From an uncultured Ruminiclostridium sp. (GTDB lineage Bacteria > Bacillota > Clostridia > Oscillospirales > Ruminococcaceae): a DNA stretch of 64,000 nucleotides. The stretch spans positions 1-64,000 of the forward strand of contig CAKSFR010000004.1 in assembly GCA_934454635.1 (NCBI GenBank), read 5' to 3'. Under the pieces are notes generated by a model. That model did no database searches and was not told where the DNA came from. It saw only the letters and a list, made by a program, of their open reading frames with translations. Of the stretch, positions 28,879-37,874 are shown in pieces (the stretch's first letter is position 1; every line of letters begins with the position of its first letter). A program made the translations under genes and the position numbers.

Positions 28879-29832
28879 TTAAACTATATCCGTAAGAATG
28901 ATCTCGCCGCTGCCCGTTACGGTATATTTTCCGTATCCCGCAGGCACAAAAGCGCTGTCGCCCTTTTTGAGCTTCAGATCTCCGACAGAAAATTCCCCGT
29001 CGAGAACAAGCAGCGAATTAAACGAATTTTCATCCGCCTCAAGCTCCGCTTTTTCGGATACATCAAGACGGTTTACGTTAAAATATTCGCTTGTCGCAAG
29101 CAGCGTTTCGGTATAACCGTCCTTTTTAACGGGCGACCCCATAGGCTTTGTCGGACGCGTAGGAGGAATAAGCTTTGTTACCTCGCACGCCTTTTCGACA
29201 TGAAGCTGACGCGGCTTTCCGTCCGCGCCTACTCTGCCGTAATCGTAAATACGGTAGGTCGTGTTCGAGTTCTGCTGGATTTCGGCGATAAGGATCCCCT
29301 TGCCGATAGCGTGGAGAGTCCCGGCTTCGATAAAGAAAACATCCCCCTTATGAACGGGAACGTTGTTGGTCACTTCAAGCAGGGTGTTGTCCGCGATACG
29401 CTTTGCAAATTCCTCGCGGGTTATCTCATGCTTAAAGCCGTAGAGCAGCTCAGCGCCCTCTTCACAGTCAACAATGTACCACATTTCGGTCTTTCCGTAT
29501 TCGCCCTCGACGCGCATTGCGTATTCATTGTCGGGGTGAACCTGAACGGAAAGATTGTCCTTAGCGTCAATCAGCTTTATTAAAATAGGAAAATATTCAA
29601 AACGTTCACACTTTTTGCCGAGTACGCCTTTTCCGCATTCATTTATATATGCGGTCAGGGTCTTTCCCGCAAATTCGCCGTTTTCTATAACGCTTTCGCC
29701 GTCCTTGTGGCAGGAAAGCTCCCAGCTTTCCGCAAGCTTATCCTTGTCGGACTTTTTTCCGTATTCATCTCTGAGCCTTGTGCCGCCCCAGATATAATCC
29801 TTACAGGGCGCAAGAAGTTTCATAATGTACAT
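28879..29832 (-). CDS. manA: Mannose-6-phosphate isomerase, class I
   Basis: 317 residues, cupin-type Zn enzyme that interconverts mannose-6-P and fructose-6-P. The start is MYIMKLLAPCKDYIWGGTRL; the ATG at 29832 is eight bases after AAAGGA. SVQVHPDNEYA and KTEMWYIVDCEEGAEL supply Zn ligands, and EAGTLHAIGKGILIAEIQQ is conserved. It heads a leftward run through glcK, ilvD, radC, uvrB and uvrA. Together with the guanylyltransferase at 58806 it could supply GDP-mannose. Confidence 0.93.
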   Translation of the reverse strand: MYIMKLLAPCKDYIWGGTRLRDEYGKKSDKDKLAESWELSCHKDGESVIENGEFAGKTLTAYINECGKGVLGKKCERFEYFPILIKLIDAKDNLSVQVHPDNEYAMRVEGEYGKTEMWYIVDCEEGAELLYGFKHEITREEFAKRIADNTLLEVTNNVPVHKGDVFFIEAGTLHAIGKGILIAEIQQNSNTTYRIYDYGRVGADGKPRQLHVEKACEVTKLIPPTRPTKPMGSPVKKDGYTETLLATSEYFNVNRLDVSEKAELEADENSFNSLLVLDGEFSVGDLKLKKGDSAFVPAGYGKYTVTGSGEIILTDIV

Positions 29833-29895
29833 AAAATCATTCCTTTCATAATCTGAAAAATAATTACGCAAAATCAAAATCATTACACAGAAATT

Positions 29896-29924
29896 ATTAT
29901 ATCACATTCCGCAAAAAAAGTAAA
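29896..29924 (-). promoter_or_regulatory. manA promoter
   Basis: Leftward TTTACT (29924-29919), 17-bp spacer ending in TG-A, and TATAAT (29901-29896). It lies about 65 bp upstream of the manA start. It is the only clear promoter for the manA-glcK-ilvD-radC-uvrB-uvrA run, in which gaps do not exceed 47 bp. Confidence 0.7.
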
Positions 29925-29978
29925 GGTTTTGCACAGAAAAAAAGCGCGGAAACTAAGCGGCATTTTTTTGAAAAAGCC

Positions 29979-30007
29979 TTGAAAAAGCAGCTCTTGCGTG
30001 GTATACT
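29979..30007 (+). promoter_or_regulatory. maa promoter
   Basis: TTGAAA (29979-29984), 17-bp spacer and TATACT (30002-30007), about 90 bp before the acetyltransferase ATG. It is divergent from the manA promoter, and the two -35 boxes are about 55 bp apart. Confidence 0.75.
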
Positions 30008-30095
30008 CTTTTTACGCGGAGTAATACCAAGCGCCGATAAAACCATTGATGCCGGGCATAAGCCGCGAAGCGTGAACAAAAGAAAGGAAAAGCCT

Positions 30096-30725
30096 ATGAA
30101 AAACGAAGAACTTCTCCATGGAAAGAACATATACGACCCCGGTGATGAAGCGCTTACCGCCGAGCAGGCGAAGTGCCTCGACCGACTTTACGACTTTAAC
30201 CACACCCGTCCCTCCGAGCAGGAAAAGCGCGACGCGCTTATGCGCGAAATGTTCGCGGAGGTCGGCGAGGACTGCCATATCGAGCCGCCTTTTTATGCGA
30301 ACTGGGGCGGGCGTCACATTCATTTCGGCAGCCATGTATACGCAAATTTCGGTCTGACCTGCGTTGACGACACGCATATCTATGTCGGCGATTATACTAT
30401 GTTCGGGCCGAACGTTACGATCACCACGGCAAATCACCCCGTACTCCCCGAACTGCGGTTAAAGGCGCTGCAATACAATCTCCCCATAATTATAGGCAAA
30501 AACTGCTGGTTCGGCGCGGGAACTGTCATTGTCCCGGGAGTTACCGTCGGCGACAATTCCGTTATCGGCGCAGGCAGCGTTGTCGTCTGCGATATTCCCG
30601 CAAATTCTGTAGCAGTCGGAAATCCCTGCCATGTTATACGCGAAATCGGCGAGCGCGAGAAAGAATATTACTATAAAGACAAAAAAATCGACTGGGAGAG
30701 CGTGAACGAACTGCTCAAAAAGTAA
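30096..30725 (+). CDS. maa: Maltose/galactoside O-acetyltransferase-like protein
   Basis: 209 residues. An N-terminal helical Mac domain (GKNIYDPGDEALTAEQAKCL) precedes left-handed beta-helix hexapeptide repeats. The active-site region is DYTMFGPNVTITTANHPV, whose His is catalytic in the family. IIGKNCWFGAGTVIVPGVTV, VIGAGSVVVCDI and VAVGNPCHVIREI are the closing coils. It would acetylate a sugar hydroxyl from acetyl-CoA; the acceptor is unknown. The ATG at 30096 is preceded by AGAAAGGAAAAGCCT. Confidence 0.9.
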   Translation: MKNEELLHGKNIYDPGDEALTAEQAKCLDRLYDFNHTRPSEQEKRDALMREMFAEVGEDCHIEPPFYANWGGRHIHFGSHVYANFGLTCVDDTHIYVGDYTMFGPNVTITTANHPVLPELRLKALQYNLPIIIGKNCWFGAGTVIVPGVTVGDNSVIGAGSVVVCDIPANSVAVGNPCHVIREIGEREKEYYYKDKKIDWESVNELLKK

Positions 30726-30738
30726 AAGTCCGAAGCAG

Positions 30739-30767
30739 TTGACAAAAATCGTGAAATAGGATATAAT
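30739..30767 (+). promoter_or_regulatory. degV promoter, full consensus
   Basis: TTGACA (30739-30744), exactly 17 bp, TATAAT (30762-30767). It begins 14 bp after the maa stop with no terminator between, so degV may be read from both promoters. Confidence 0.85.
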
Positions 30768-30812
30768 AATAAAGTTACATAAAAATCCGCTTTCATGCAA
30801 AAGGATATAAAC

Positions 30813-31667
30813 ATGAACAAAATCGCAATAACGACAGATACAAACTCGGGAATAACCCGTGAAGAGGCGGAAAAGCTTGGCGTTTTTCTGCTCCCTATGC
30901 CGTTTCTTGTGAACGGGATAGAATACTTTGAAGAAAAAACCTGTACATACGAGCGTTTTTTTGAAATGCTCGGAGCAGGAAGCGACGTTTCGACCTCACA
31001 GCCCTCGCCCGGTGCGCTTACGGCTTTCTGGGACGAAATTCTAATGGACTACGACTATATCATTCATATTCCGATGTCGTCGAGCCTGAGCGGAAGCGTT
31101 TCGACTGCAAAAGCGATCTCCGCAGCCTATAACGGCAAGGTTTTTGTTGTTGACAACAAGCGAATTTCAATTTCTCAGCGCCAGTCGGTCCTCGACGCGC
31201 TTTATCTCGTTCAGATGAGCTGGAAGCCCGCCGAAATTGTCGGCAAGCTTGAAGAATGCGCATACAACGCAAGCATTTATCTCGCCGTAAACACGCTTGA
31301 GCTGCTTAAAAAAAGCGGACGTGTAACGGCTGCGGGGGCGGCGATTGCCACGGTTCTGAACCTGAAGCCTGTGCTTCAGATTCAGGGCGAAAAGCTTGAC
31401 GCATTCGCCAAGGTGCGCGGAATGGCAAACGCCGAAAAAACCATGCTCGAGGCAATGGAAAAAGACCTTGCAACGCGCTTCGCGAACACAAAGGTGAGCC
31501 TTCAGACGGCGTATTCCGGCGACCCCGCACCCGCCAAGGAATGGCTTAAAACCGTGCGTGCGAGATTCCCGAAATACAGCGTGGAAATGTATCGCCTGCC
31601 GATAAGCATTTCGTGCCATGTCGGCGCGGGAGTAAAGGCAATCGGCTGTATGGAAATAGTTGAATAA
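30813..31667 (+). CDS. DegV family fatty-acid-binding protein
   Basis: 284 residues. KIAITTDTNSGITREEAEKL opens the DegV fold. SQPSPGALTAFWDEIL and HIPMSSSLSGSVSTAK line the lipid pocket, and SCHVGAGVKAIGC is the conserved C-terminus. Relatives (FakB) present fatty acids to the FakA kinase for phosphorylation; no fakA is in the window, so the role is by family only. The ATG at 30813 is eight bases after AAAGGA. Confidence 0.93.
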   Translation: MNKIAITTDTNSGITREEAEKLGVFLLPMPFLVNGIEYFEEKTCTYERFFEMLGAGSDVSTSQPSPGALTAFWDEILMDYDYIIHIPMSSSLSGSVSTAKAISAAYNGKVFVVDNKRISISQRQSVLDALYLVQMSWKPAEIVGKLEECAYNASIYLAVNTLELLKKSGRVTAAGAAIATVLNLKPVLQIQGEKLDAFAKVRGMANAEKTMLEAMEKDLATRFANTKVSLQTAYSGDPAPAKEWLKTVRARFPKYSVEMYRLPISISCHVGAGVKAIGCMEIVE

Positions 31668-31672
31668 AAACA

Positions 31673-31709
31673 CGGCAAGCAGTCACGAGGATTGTTTGCC
31701 GCTTTTTTT
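31673..31709 (+). terminator. Terminator shared by degV and lgt
   Basis: CGGCAA (31673-31678) pairs with TTGCCG (31696-31701), followed by C and seven T. It lies between convergent degV and lgt and overlaps the last codons of lgt. On the minus strand the stem is followed by GTGTTTTT, so it probably works both ways. Confidence 0.75.
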
Positions 31710-32474
31710 GTTCAGTTTTGTTACCGCGGCGTAAACCGCAAGGACGAGCATGATCCCGAGCGATATGAACTGCGAGGTCGAAAGCCCGAAAAGATAACCT
31801 CTGTATGCGTCTCCGCGCAAAAATTCAAGACCGAACCGCGCAGGAGCGTACAACCCGAGATAAAGCAGGAACAGCCTGCCTTTTAGCTTTTCTTTTTTGA
31901 GCATCATGAACAGTGCAAAGAACAAAAGCAGGTTAAAACCCGCCTCGAGAAGCTGAACGGGAAAGCGTCGAACGCCGTTTGCCGACTCAATGAGCGAATG
32001 CGTAAACGTAAAGCCGAAGTCGCTTTCTATGCCATAGCAGCAGCCGCCGAGAAAGCAGCCTATCCGCCCGAAAAAGTGAAAAAGCGGAACGGCGGGAGCA
32101 GCGCAGTCGGTTATCTCCGCGCGCGGATAGCGATTGGCGCGTATCACGATAAGCGCGGCAGCTATTCCGCCGAAAAGCCCTCCGTAGAACACCGAACCAC
32201 CGAAAATCGCCGTAAGATACTGCCAAAACTGCCCAAAATCATCTGCCTCAAACAGCAGATGCCAGTACTGCACATTCGTGATTCCATAAAGAAGCACTCC
32301 GCCGACAAACACGCCGATTGCCGAAATAAGCAGCGTTATAAGCATCGGGTAGCCGTCGCCCGTTTTCTTTTTGTACAGCAGAATTGCGATCAACCCAGCG
32401 ATAATCGCACCTATCGCCGCCATTATCGGATAGCTGCCGTAAAAACGACCGAATAAAGTAAATCCCGGGAACAT
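31683..32474 (-). CDS. lgt: Prolipoprotein diacylglyceryl transferase
   Basis: 263 residues, polytopic membrane enzyme that attaches diacylglycerol to the lipobox Cys. SVFYGGLFGGIAAALIV and FHFFGRIGCFLGGCCYG are the substrate-facing signatures, and PARFGLEFLRGD closes it. Clients in this window include the BMP protein at 54229 and the CE2-like esterase at 62061. GGAGG is four bases from the ATG. Confidence 0.94.
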   Translation of the reverse strand: MFPGFTLFGRFYGSYPIMAAIGAIIAGLIAILLYKKKTGDGYPMLITLLISAIGVFVGGVLLYGITNVQYWHLLFEADDFGQFWQYLTAIFGGSVFYGGLFGGIAAALIVIRANRYPRAEITDCAAPAVPLFHFFGRIGCFLGGCCYGIESDFGFTFTHSLIESANGVRRFPVQLLEAGFNLLLFFALFMMLKKEKLKGRLFLLYLGLYAPARFGLEFLRGDAYRGYLFGLSTSQFISLGIMLVLAVYAAVTKLNKKSGKQSS

Positions 32475-32483
32475 AAGACCTCC

Positions 32484-32516
32484 GAAAAAAGAACAGCCCC
32501 GCCTTTAAGGCAGGGC
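32484..32516 (-). terminator. Terminator after the DUF4190 gene
   Basis: On the minus strand GCCCTGCC pairs with GGCGGGGC (one G-T pair, loop TTAAA), followed by TGTTC and six T. It stands between the DUF4190 stop and the lgt start, so lgt would depend on read-through or an unseen promoter. Confidence 0.75.
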
Positions 32517-32534
32517 GTTTTTGCTGTAGTTAAA

Positions 32535-32816
32535 TCAATATAACTGGCTAAGACCGCTTGCAATAGTAACACAAGCACAAGCAGCGCAAGCGATAGCAAT
32601 GATGGTCAGCGCAACTGCAACGATACCGCATACAAGACCTGCAACTGCCATACCTTTTTCGCTTCCCTCGGGCTTATCCTTGAGAGCAAGAGCACCGAAT
32701 ACGATACCTACGATAGAAAGAATGCCCGTTACATACTGTACGACGGGAATATATCCGCCTACGATACCGAGAATGCCGCATACAAGAGCAACTATAGCCT
32801 TATTCTTTGTGGTCAT
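32535..32816 (-). CDS. DUF4190 small membrane protein
   Basis: 93 residues, with a short cytosolic MTTKNKAIVA start and two pairs of hydrophobic segments. The first half (about 9-44) contains LVCGILGIVGGYIP. A polar KDKPEGSEKG loop follows, then AVAGLVCGIVAVALTIIAIA. This repeated LVCGI/ILGI pattern is the DUF4190 family, whose function is unknown. It has a strong own promoter and a GGAGG site and is followed by a terminator, so it is a single-gene unit. Confidence 0.85.
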   Translation of the reverse strand: MTTKNKAIVALVCGILGIVGGYIPVVQYVTGILSIVGIVFGALALKDKPEGSEKGMAVAGLVCGIVAVALTIIAIACAACACVTIASGLSQLY

Positions 32817-32876
32817 GAGTTTTTCCTCCTAAAATTTATACAGCCGCCTAGGCAGCCGAGTTATTACACTAGTTAA

Positions 32877-32905
32877 AATATACCACACATCGTAATAAAA
32901 GTCAA
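32877..32905 (-). promoter_or_regulatory. Promoter of the DUF4190 gene
   Basis: Leftward TTGACT (32905-32900), 17-bp spacer, TATATT (32882-32877). The leader contains a nearly perfect palindrome around CCTAGG (GGCTGCC-TA-GGCGGCT with G-T pairs, near 32833-32850) just before the ribosome site. Confidence 0.75.
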
Positions 32906-32998
32906 CATTTTCCTGTAAAATACACCATTTTCAGCACTTTTCACAAATTCATCACACGGACTTTTCTTTATTTCACATTTATCACGCTTTTTACACAA

Positions 32999-33739
32999 TC
33001 ACTCCGTCTGTCTTTCCCTTATACTTATATAATAGTGTTCAAACGGCAGCCCCGACTCCTTTATTTTACCCGCATAATATACCCCGACAAAGCGATAATG
33101 CCACGGCTCGTATGTATAACCCGTTATCTTCTCCGCGCCTTTAGGATAGCGCAGGATAAACCCGTATTCATGCGCGTGCTCCGACAGCCACCTGAACTCC
33201 TCGGTGTTTTCAAAATCGGCGGTAACGTCGTCGTGACTCTCCCACCAGTCCTCCGTGAGAATGTCCAGCGCAAGACCCGCGTTATGCTCGCTCGTCCCCG
33301 GCTCGGCAATCTCGCTCAGCGCGATCTTCTCCGCCTCTTTGGCGCTGTGACCCTCGTTTTTCATGCGTTCTATGTAGGCATCAAGGTTTTCCTGCTGCTT
33401 TTGAACGCTCCTGTACGCGGAAACGACTTTCAGGTCTATCCCCTCAGACTTTGCCGCCGCGATCATCTGCCTTGCATACTCCGCACAGCGGCTGTCCATA
33501 CTGAAATCGCCCTGAACGCGCTCGGTCTGCGGCTCATATCCGTCGGGCAGCGGCGTTTCCTTATTTATAATAAAGTATGCCCACGCGTTGTCAACTTCGC
33601 TTTCGCCGCTGCGGGAATAACTCTCCTGTTCATACCGAAGGCGGTCGGAGCTGTTCGGAAAGTGCGCAATGAAAACACGGACTCCGAAAAACATCACGAT
33701 AAACAGTATATCAACAATGAATATCGTCCTTATTTTCAC
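32999..33739 (-). CDS. VanY-type D,D-carboxypeptidase (peptidase M15B), membrane-anchored
   Basis: 246 residues. One N-terminal membrane segment (about 4-24) anchors an outside peptidase domain. VVSAYRSVQKQQENL, EPGTSEHNAGLALDI (Zn His and Asp) and YEPWHYRFV (third Zn His and catalytic Glu) are the M15B signatures. It should trim the terminal D-Ala of peptidoglycan stem peptides. No vancomycin-resistance genes are nearby, so a housekeeping role is likelier. The start is GTG at 33739, seven bases after AGGGGG; an in-frame GTG two codons earlier is too close to that site. Confidence 0.88.
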   Translation of the reverse strand: MKIRTIFIVDILFIVMFFGVRVFIAHFPNSSDRLRYEQESYSRSGESEVDNAWAYFIINKETPLPDGYEPQTERVQGDFSMDSRCAEYARQMIAAAKSEGIDLKVVSAYRSVQKQQENLDAYIERMKNEGHSAKEAEKIALSEIAEPGTSEHNAGLALDILTEDWWESHDDVTADFENTEEFRWLSEHAHEYGFILRYPKGAEKITGYTYEPWHYRFVGVYYAGKIKESGLPFEHYYISIRERQTE

Positions 33740-33774
33740 GCGCACACCCCCTCAGAAGTCCTTGTTTTGGTTCT

Positions 33775-33803
33775 ATTATATCAAAACTGCACAAAAAAAT
33801 CAA
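33775..33803 (-). promoter_or_regulatory. Promoter of the VanY-type peptidase
   Basis: Leftward TTGATT (33803-33798), 17-bp spacer and TATAAT (33780-33775), about 36 bp before the start codon. It is divergent from the clpB promoter 45 bp away. Confidence 0.75.
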
Positions 33804-33846
33804 GAGGATTTGTTTAATAATCTGCAAAGAAAATTATATAATACTA

Positions 33847-33875
33847 TTGACAAGTTATGAAAAGCGTGCTATAAT
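33847..33875 (+). promoter_or_regulatory. Promoter of the RHH-clpB operon, full consensus
   Basis: TTGACA (33847-33852), 17-bp spacer ending TGC (extended -10), TATAAT (33870-33875). No CIRCE element or tandem CtsR heptanucleotide is seen around it, although these usually control clpB in Firmicutes. Confidence 0.85.
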
Positions 33876-33906
33876 GATAACAGTTCAGAAGAAAGGAGCG
33901 CACCCG

Positions 33907-34566
33907 ATGAAGAAAAGCGTATATAGTCTGGTGCTGTCTGACGAGGTCGTCGAAGCGGTCGATAGGTTTGCGTATTCTATGAACACGAGCCGTTCCGCGC
34001 TTATAAACAGGCTTCTCGCGCAGGCAGTTTCCTACACGACGCCCGAACAGCGCATGAGCGATATTTTCGGGGAAATAGCACAGCTTATGGACAGCAGCTT
34101 TCAAGTTCAGACGCAGCCGTCCGACGCAATGCTTTCTATCCGCTCGGCTCTGAAATACAAGTATAAACCCGTCATAAGGTACAGCCTTGAGCTTTACCGA
34201 AGCTTTGAAAAAACGATAGGACAGCTTCGAGTATCTTTCCGAACGCAGTCAGAACAGCTAAAAGCCGACCTTACGGATTTTCTGAAGCTCTGGGCAGAGC
34301 TTGAAAACAAATATATTGTGCAGTTCTTTCCCGAGGGGATTTCCTACACGATAGAGGACGGGCGATTTACGCGGACGTTCAGACTTCCCGCCGAACATGA
34401 ACAGCAGACAAACGAGGAGATTGCAAAAGCAATTTCGGAGTATATAAAAATGTTCGACGAGATATTAAAAATCTATTTTGCGAATATTGCAAACAGGCAA
34501 ACCGCGCGCGAACTTACCGTAAAAAAATATTACGAATATCTCACGAACGGAATTGTCGTTATATAG
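33907..34566 (+). CDS. Ribbon-helix-helix protein upstream of clpB
   Basis: 219 residues. The N-terminal 45 residues (KKSVYSLVLSDEVVEAVDRF then NTSRSALINRLLAQ) have the strand-helix-helix pattern of CopG/Arc-type DNA-binding proteins. The remaining 170 residues are a helical and strand mix I do not recognise, with a Phe/Tyr-rich middle. The ATG at 33907 follows AAAGGAGCGCACCCG. It ends 15 bp before clpB and shares its promoter, so it may regulate the heat-shock gene or itself; that is inference. Confidence 0.8.
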   Translation: MKKSVYSLVLSDEVVEAVDRFAYSMNTSRSALINRLLAQAVSYTTPEQRMSDIFGEIAQLMDSSFQVQTQPSDAMLSIRSALKYKYKPVIRYSLELYRSFEKTIGQLRVSFRTQSEQLKADLTDFLKLWAELENKYIVQFFPEGISYTIEDGRFTRTFRLPAEHEQQTNEEIAKAISEYIKMFDEILKIYFANIANRQTARELTVKKYYEYLTNGIVVI

Positions 34567-34581
34567 AAAGGGGATGTTGTT

Positions 34582-37194
34582 ATGAATACACAAAAATTGA
34601 CCCAGAAATCCATTGAAGCAATACAGAACGCGCAGAGCCTTGCGGTTTCGCGCTCAAACCAGCAGATTGACCAGCTTCATCTGCTTCTCGCGCTGCTAAC
34701 ACAGCAGGACGGACTTATCCCGCAGCTTATTCAGAGCATGGGCGTAGATGAACGGGCAATGACGGAGGAAACCGAGCGCTGCGCCGACGCACTTCCGAAA
34801 GTCACGGGCAGCGGCCGCCGCGCGGACGAAGTATATGTAACCGTTGACGTTGACAAGGCGCTTACCGAAGCGGAGGAACAGGCAAAGCACATGGGCGACG
34901 AATACGTTTCCGTCGAGCATCTTTTCCTAGGCTTAATTGATAAGGCACGCGAAAAAACAAAGGATATCCTGACCTCGTTCGGCGTTACCCGCGATAAATT
35001 CCTCGCGGCGCTGAAAAGCGTGAGAGGAAACGCCCGCGTTACCGGTGATAACCCTGAAAGCACCTACGACGTGCTGAAAAAATACGGTCAGGACTTAACC
35101 GAGCTTGCGCGCAACAACAAGCTCGACCCCGTAATCGGACGCGACAGCGAAATCAGAAACGTTATCCGAATCCTTTCGCGCAAGAGCAAGAATAACCCTG
35201 TTCTCATAGGCGAGCCGGGCGTAGGTAAAACCGCGATTGCGGAGGGACTTGCGCTTCGTATCGTAAGAGGCGACGTGCCAAATTCACTCAAGGACAGACA
35301 GCTTTTCTCGCTTGATATGGGTTCGCTTGTCGCGGGCGCAAAGTATCGCGGTGAATTTGAGGAGCGACTGAAAGCGGTTTTGCAGGAAATCAAAAAAAGC
35401 GAAGGCAAAATAATCCTGTTTATTGATGAACTGCACCTTATTGTCGGCGCGGGCAAGACCGACGGCGCAATGGACGCAGGCAATATTTTAAAGCCGATGC
35501 TTGCGCGTGGCGAGCTGCACTGCATAGGTGCGACGACGCTCAACGAATACCGCCAGTACATTGAAAAGGACGCCGCTCTCGAACGTCGTTTCCAGCCCGT
35601 TATGGTCGGCGAACCGAGCGTTGAGGACACTATCTCCATACTCCGCGGCTTAAAGGAACGCTACGAAGTTTTCCATGGCGTAAAAATCCAGGATACGGCG
35701 CTTATCGCTGCCGCGACCCTTTCCAACCGATATATCTCCGACCGTTTTCTGCCAGATAAGGCGATCGACCTCGTCGATGAAGCGTGCGCATTGATAAAAA
35801 CGGAAATGGAATCCATGCCGACCGAGCTCGACGACCTCTCGCGCCGCATTATGCAGCACGAAATTGAAGAAGCCGCGCTTACAAAGGAGAACGACAAGCT
35901 CTCCGAAGAGCACCTTGCCGAGATCCGCAAGGAGCTTTCCGATATGCGCGAACAGTTCAAGGAAATGAAAGCGCGCTGGGAAAACGAAAAAGGCTCTATC
36001 ACAAAGGTTCAGGAGCTTCGCAAGCAAATCGAACAGATAAGCGGCGAAATCGACAAAGCCAAGCGCGAATATAACCTCAATAAGGCGGCGGAACTGCAAT
36101 ACGGAAAGCTCCCGCAGCTCAAGGCTGAACTTGAAAAAGCCGAACACGAGGCTGAGCAGCGCAAGTCAGACGGCTCTACCCTGCTCCGCGACAAGGTGAC
36201 CGAAGAAGAAATCGCCCGCATCATCTGCCGCTGGACGGGCATTCCCGTTGCAAAGCTGATGGAGGGCGAACGCGAAAAACTGCTTAATATGGAAAACATT
36301 CTCCACAAGCGCGTTATCGGTCAGAACGAGGCTGTCGAAAAAGTAACCGAGGCAATCCTGCGTTCACGCGCGGGTATTCAGGATCCGAACCGTCCGCTCG
36401 GCTCATTCCTGTTTTTGGGACCTACCGGCGTCGGCAAAACCGAACTTGCAAAGGCTCTCGCGGAAGCGCTTTTCGACGATGAAAACAGCGTTGTGCGTAT
36501 CGACATGAGCGAATATATGGAAAAATTCAGCGTGTCGCGTCTTATCGGCGCGCCTCCCGGATATGTCGGCTATGACGAGGGCGGTCAGCTCACCGAGGCG
36601 GTTCGCCGCAAGCCCTACGCGGTCGTTCTTTTTGATGAAGTGGAAAAGGCTCATCCGGACGTGTTCAACATTCTGCTTCAGGTTCTCGACGACGGCAGAA
36701 TTACCGACAGTCAGGGCAGAACGGTAGATTTTAAGAACACTATCCTTATCCTCACGTCCAACCTCGGTTCGCCGTATATCCTTGACGGCATAACGCCCGA
36801 GGGCGAAATAAGCGACGAGGCAAAAGCAAAGGTCGACGCGCTCTTAAAACAGTCGTTCCGTCCGGAATTTCTCAACCGTCTTGATGAGATCGTTTATTAC
36901 AAACCTCTCGGCAAGACTGAGATCTCCGGCATTGTCGATCTGATGATAAAATCGCTCGGCAAGCGCCTTGCAGACAAGCAGCTTTCGATTGAGCTTACCC
37001 CCGAAGCCAAGAACTATATCATCGAGAACGGCTACGACCCCGTTTACGGCGCTCGTCCGCTGAAGAGGTTCATTCAGCGAAAGGTCGAAACGCTGATCGC
37101 GCGTGCGATAATCGGCGACGAGCTTTCACCCGGTCAGACGATAACCGTTGACGCAAACGAAAACGGATTGTATCTGAAAAATATCAAGGCATAA
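34582..37194 (+). CDS. clpB: ATP-dependent chaperone ClpB
   Basis: 870 residues, full-length disaggregase. An N-domain (about 1-145) is followed by AAA1 with [16 protein letters not shown], then a coiled-coil middle domain (about 400-525, rich in Glu, Lys and Leu, including [17 protein letters not shown]) and AAA2 with [18 protein letters not shown]. The middle domain distinguishes it from ClpA/C. It works with DnaK to rescue aggregated proteins. The start follows AAAGGGGATG with normal spacing. Confidence 0.97.
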   Translation: MNTQKLTQKSIEAIQNAQSLAVSRSNQQIDQLHLLLALLTQQDGLIPQLIQSMGVDERAMTEETERCADALPKVTGSGRRADEVYVTVDVDKALTEAEEQAKHMGDEYVSVEHLFLGLIDKAREKTKDILTSFGVTRDKFLAALKSVRGNARVTGDNPESTYDVLKKYGQDLTELARNNKLDPVIGRDSEIRNVIRILSRKSKNNPVLIGEPGVGKTAIAEGLALRIVRGDVPNSLKDRQLFSLDMGSLVAGAKYRGEFEERLKAVLQEIKKSEGKIILFIDELHLIVGAGKTDGAMDAGNILKPMLARGELHCIGATTLNEYRQYIEKDAALERRFQPVMVGEPSVEDTISILRGLKERYEVFHGVKIQDTALIAAATLSNRYISDRFLPDKAIDLVDEACALIKTEMESMPTELDDLSRRIMQHEIEEAALTKENDKLSEEHLAEIRKELSDMREQFKEMKARWENEKGSITKVQELRKQIEQISGEIDKAKREYNLNKAAELQYGKLPQLKAELEKAEHEAEQRKSDGSTLLRDKVTEEEIARIICRWTGIPVAKLMEGEREKLLNMENILHKRVIGQNEAVEKVTEAILRSRAGIQDPNRPLGSFLFLGPTGVGKTELAKALAEALFDDENSVVRIDMSEYMEKFSVSRLIGAPPGYVGYDEGGQLTEAVRRKPYAVVLFDEVEKAHPDVFNILLQVLDDGRITDSQGRTVDFKNTILILTSNLGSPYILDGITPEGEISDEAKAKVDALLKQSFRPEFLNRLDEIVYYKPLGKTEISGIVDLMIKSLGKRLADKQLSIELTPEAKNYIIENGYDPVYGARPLKRFIQRKVETLIARAIIGDELSPGQTITVDANENGLYLKNIKA

Positions 37195-37198
37195 CAAA

Positions 37199-37222
37199 TT
37201 ACCCCAACTAAAGTTGGAGTAA
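37199..37222. repeat. 24-bp near-perfect palindrome after clpB
   Basis: TTACCCCAACT, AA, AGTTGGAGTAA form arms with one mismatch. It begins five bases after the clpB stop and is separate from the terminator at 37251. Its purpose is not evident; it could pause polymerase or be a binding site. Confidence 0.6.
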
Positions 37223-37250
37223 CTTAAGATTTCGCACTCCCGAAAAATAT

Positions 37251-37284
37251 CGGCATAGTCGTGTTATACGGCTATGCCGTTTTT
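37251..37284 (+). terminator. clpB terminator
   Basis: CGGCATAG (37251-37258) pairs perfectly with CTATGCCG (37272-37279), followed by five T. On the minus strand it is followed by ATATTTTT, so it may also stop the leftward accessory operon. The remaining bases to 37448 hold an inverted repeat GCTCATC/GATGAGC near 37380-37402 and nothing else I can name. Confidence 0.8.
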
Positions 37285-37448
37285 CTTTGCCATCGGGCTG
37301 CGACGGAGCGAATGAGCCGATACAGTCCCATTCTACCGCCCTTCCAGCGAAACCGTGCAGTAATTTCGTTCGCCGTACAGCTCATCTTTTTAGCTGATGA
37401 GCCGCATGACTTTCCGCAGGAAGCGACATTTCAAAGATAATTTCTGCG

Positions 37449-37874
37449 TTAGTTTTTGATTCGGTTCATTATCGCAAGCAGTCCGCCAAACATCCAGAGA
37501 TTTCCGAAAGCAATCCACGCGCAGGCAAGCGCGTTGAATAACGGCAGATTGCCGCATACACTCAACAGCATAGCGATAAGCATACCGATCGGCAGAGAGA
37601 AAACCCAGCCCCATTTTGGGCATGGCGTCTGCCCCACTGCGAAGGCTTTGATCTGCGTGATCTCCAGAACGGCGAAAAATATCCAGAACAACACAAACGC
37701 AGGCGGAATGAAATAGGCGGCGTACCGCAGAACCAGCTCGTCCGCAAGACCGTGTTTTATCAGAAATACGAGGGCGCAGGTCGGAACATGAAAACCGCAC
37801 GCGCCGAACATCAGATAGCCGAATATACCCGCGCGAAAGCTGTGGGCATACTTCGTTGAATACGGCGCAATCAT
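37449..37874 (-). pseudogene. DUF6796-like membrane protein, C-terminal part after a frameshift
   Basis: 141 residues from ATG 37874, overlapping the stop of the preceding part by ATGA. Four hydrophobic segments are visible, ending GNLWMFGGLLAIMNR. Extending the frame upstream of the ATG reads EGLAYFGIYR, which joins smoothly to the FGMAL end of the first part. Side by side, the joined protein resembles the intact membrane protein at 40519-41250 (GMAL, YR-x-I-x-P, and a C-terminal GN-x-x-x-x-W pattern). A duplicated CT (plus-strand AGAG at 37906-37909) explains the shift. It may still be made as a separate chain by ATGA coupling. Confidence 0.65.

Noticed and set aside
29897..30130. 77-codon leftward frame in the manA-maa gap
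   Set aside because: It covers the manA and maa promoters and the maa start, with no ribosome site or family.
33841..33906. CIRCE or CtsR site before the clpB operon
   Set aside because: Neither the TTAGCACTC/GAGTGCTAA pair nor tandem CtsR heptanucleotides are present.
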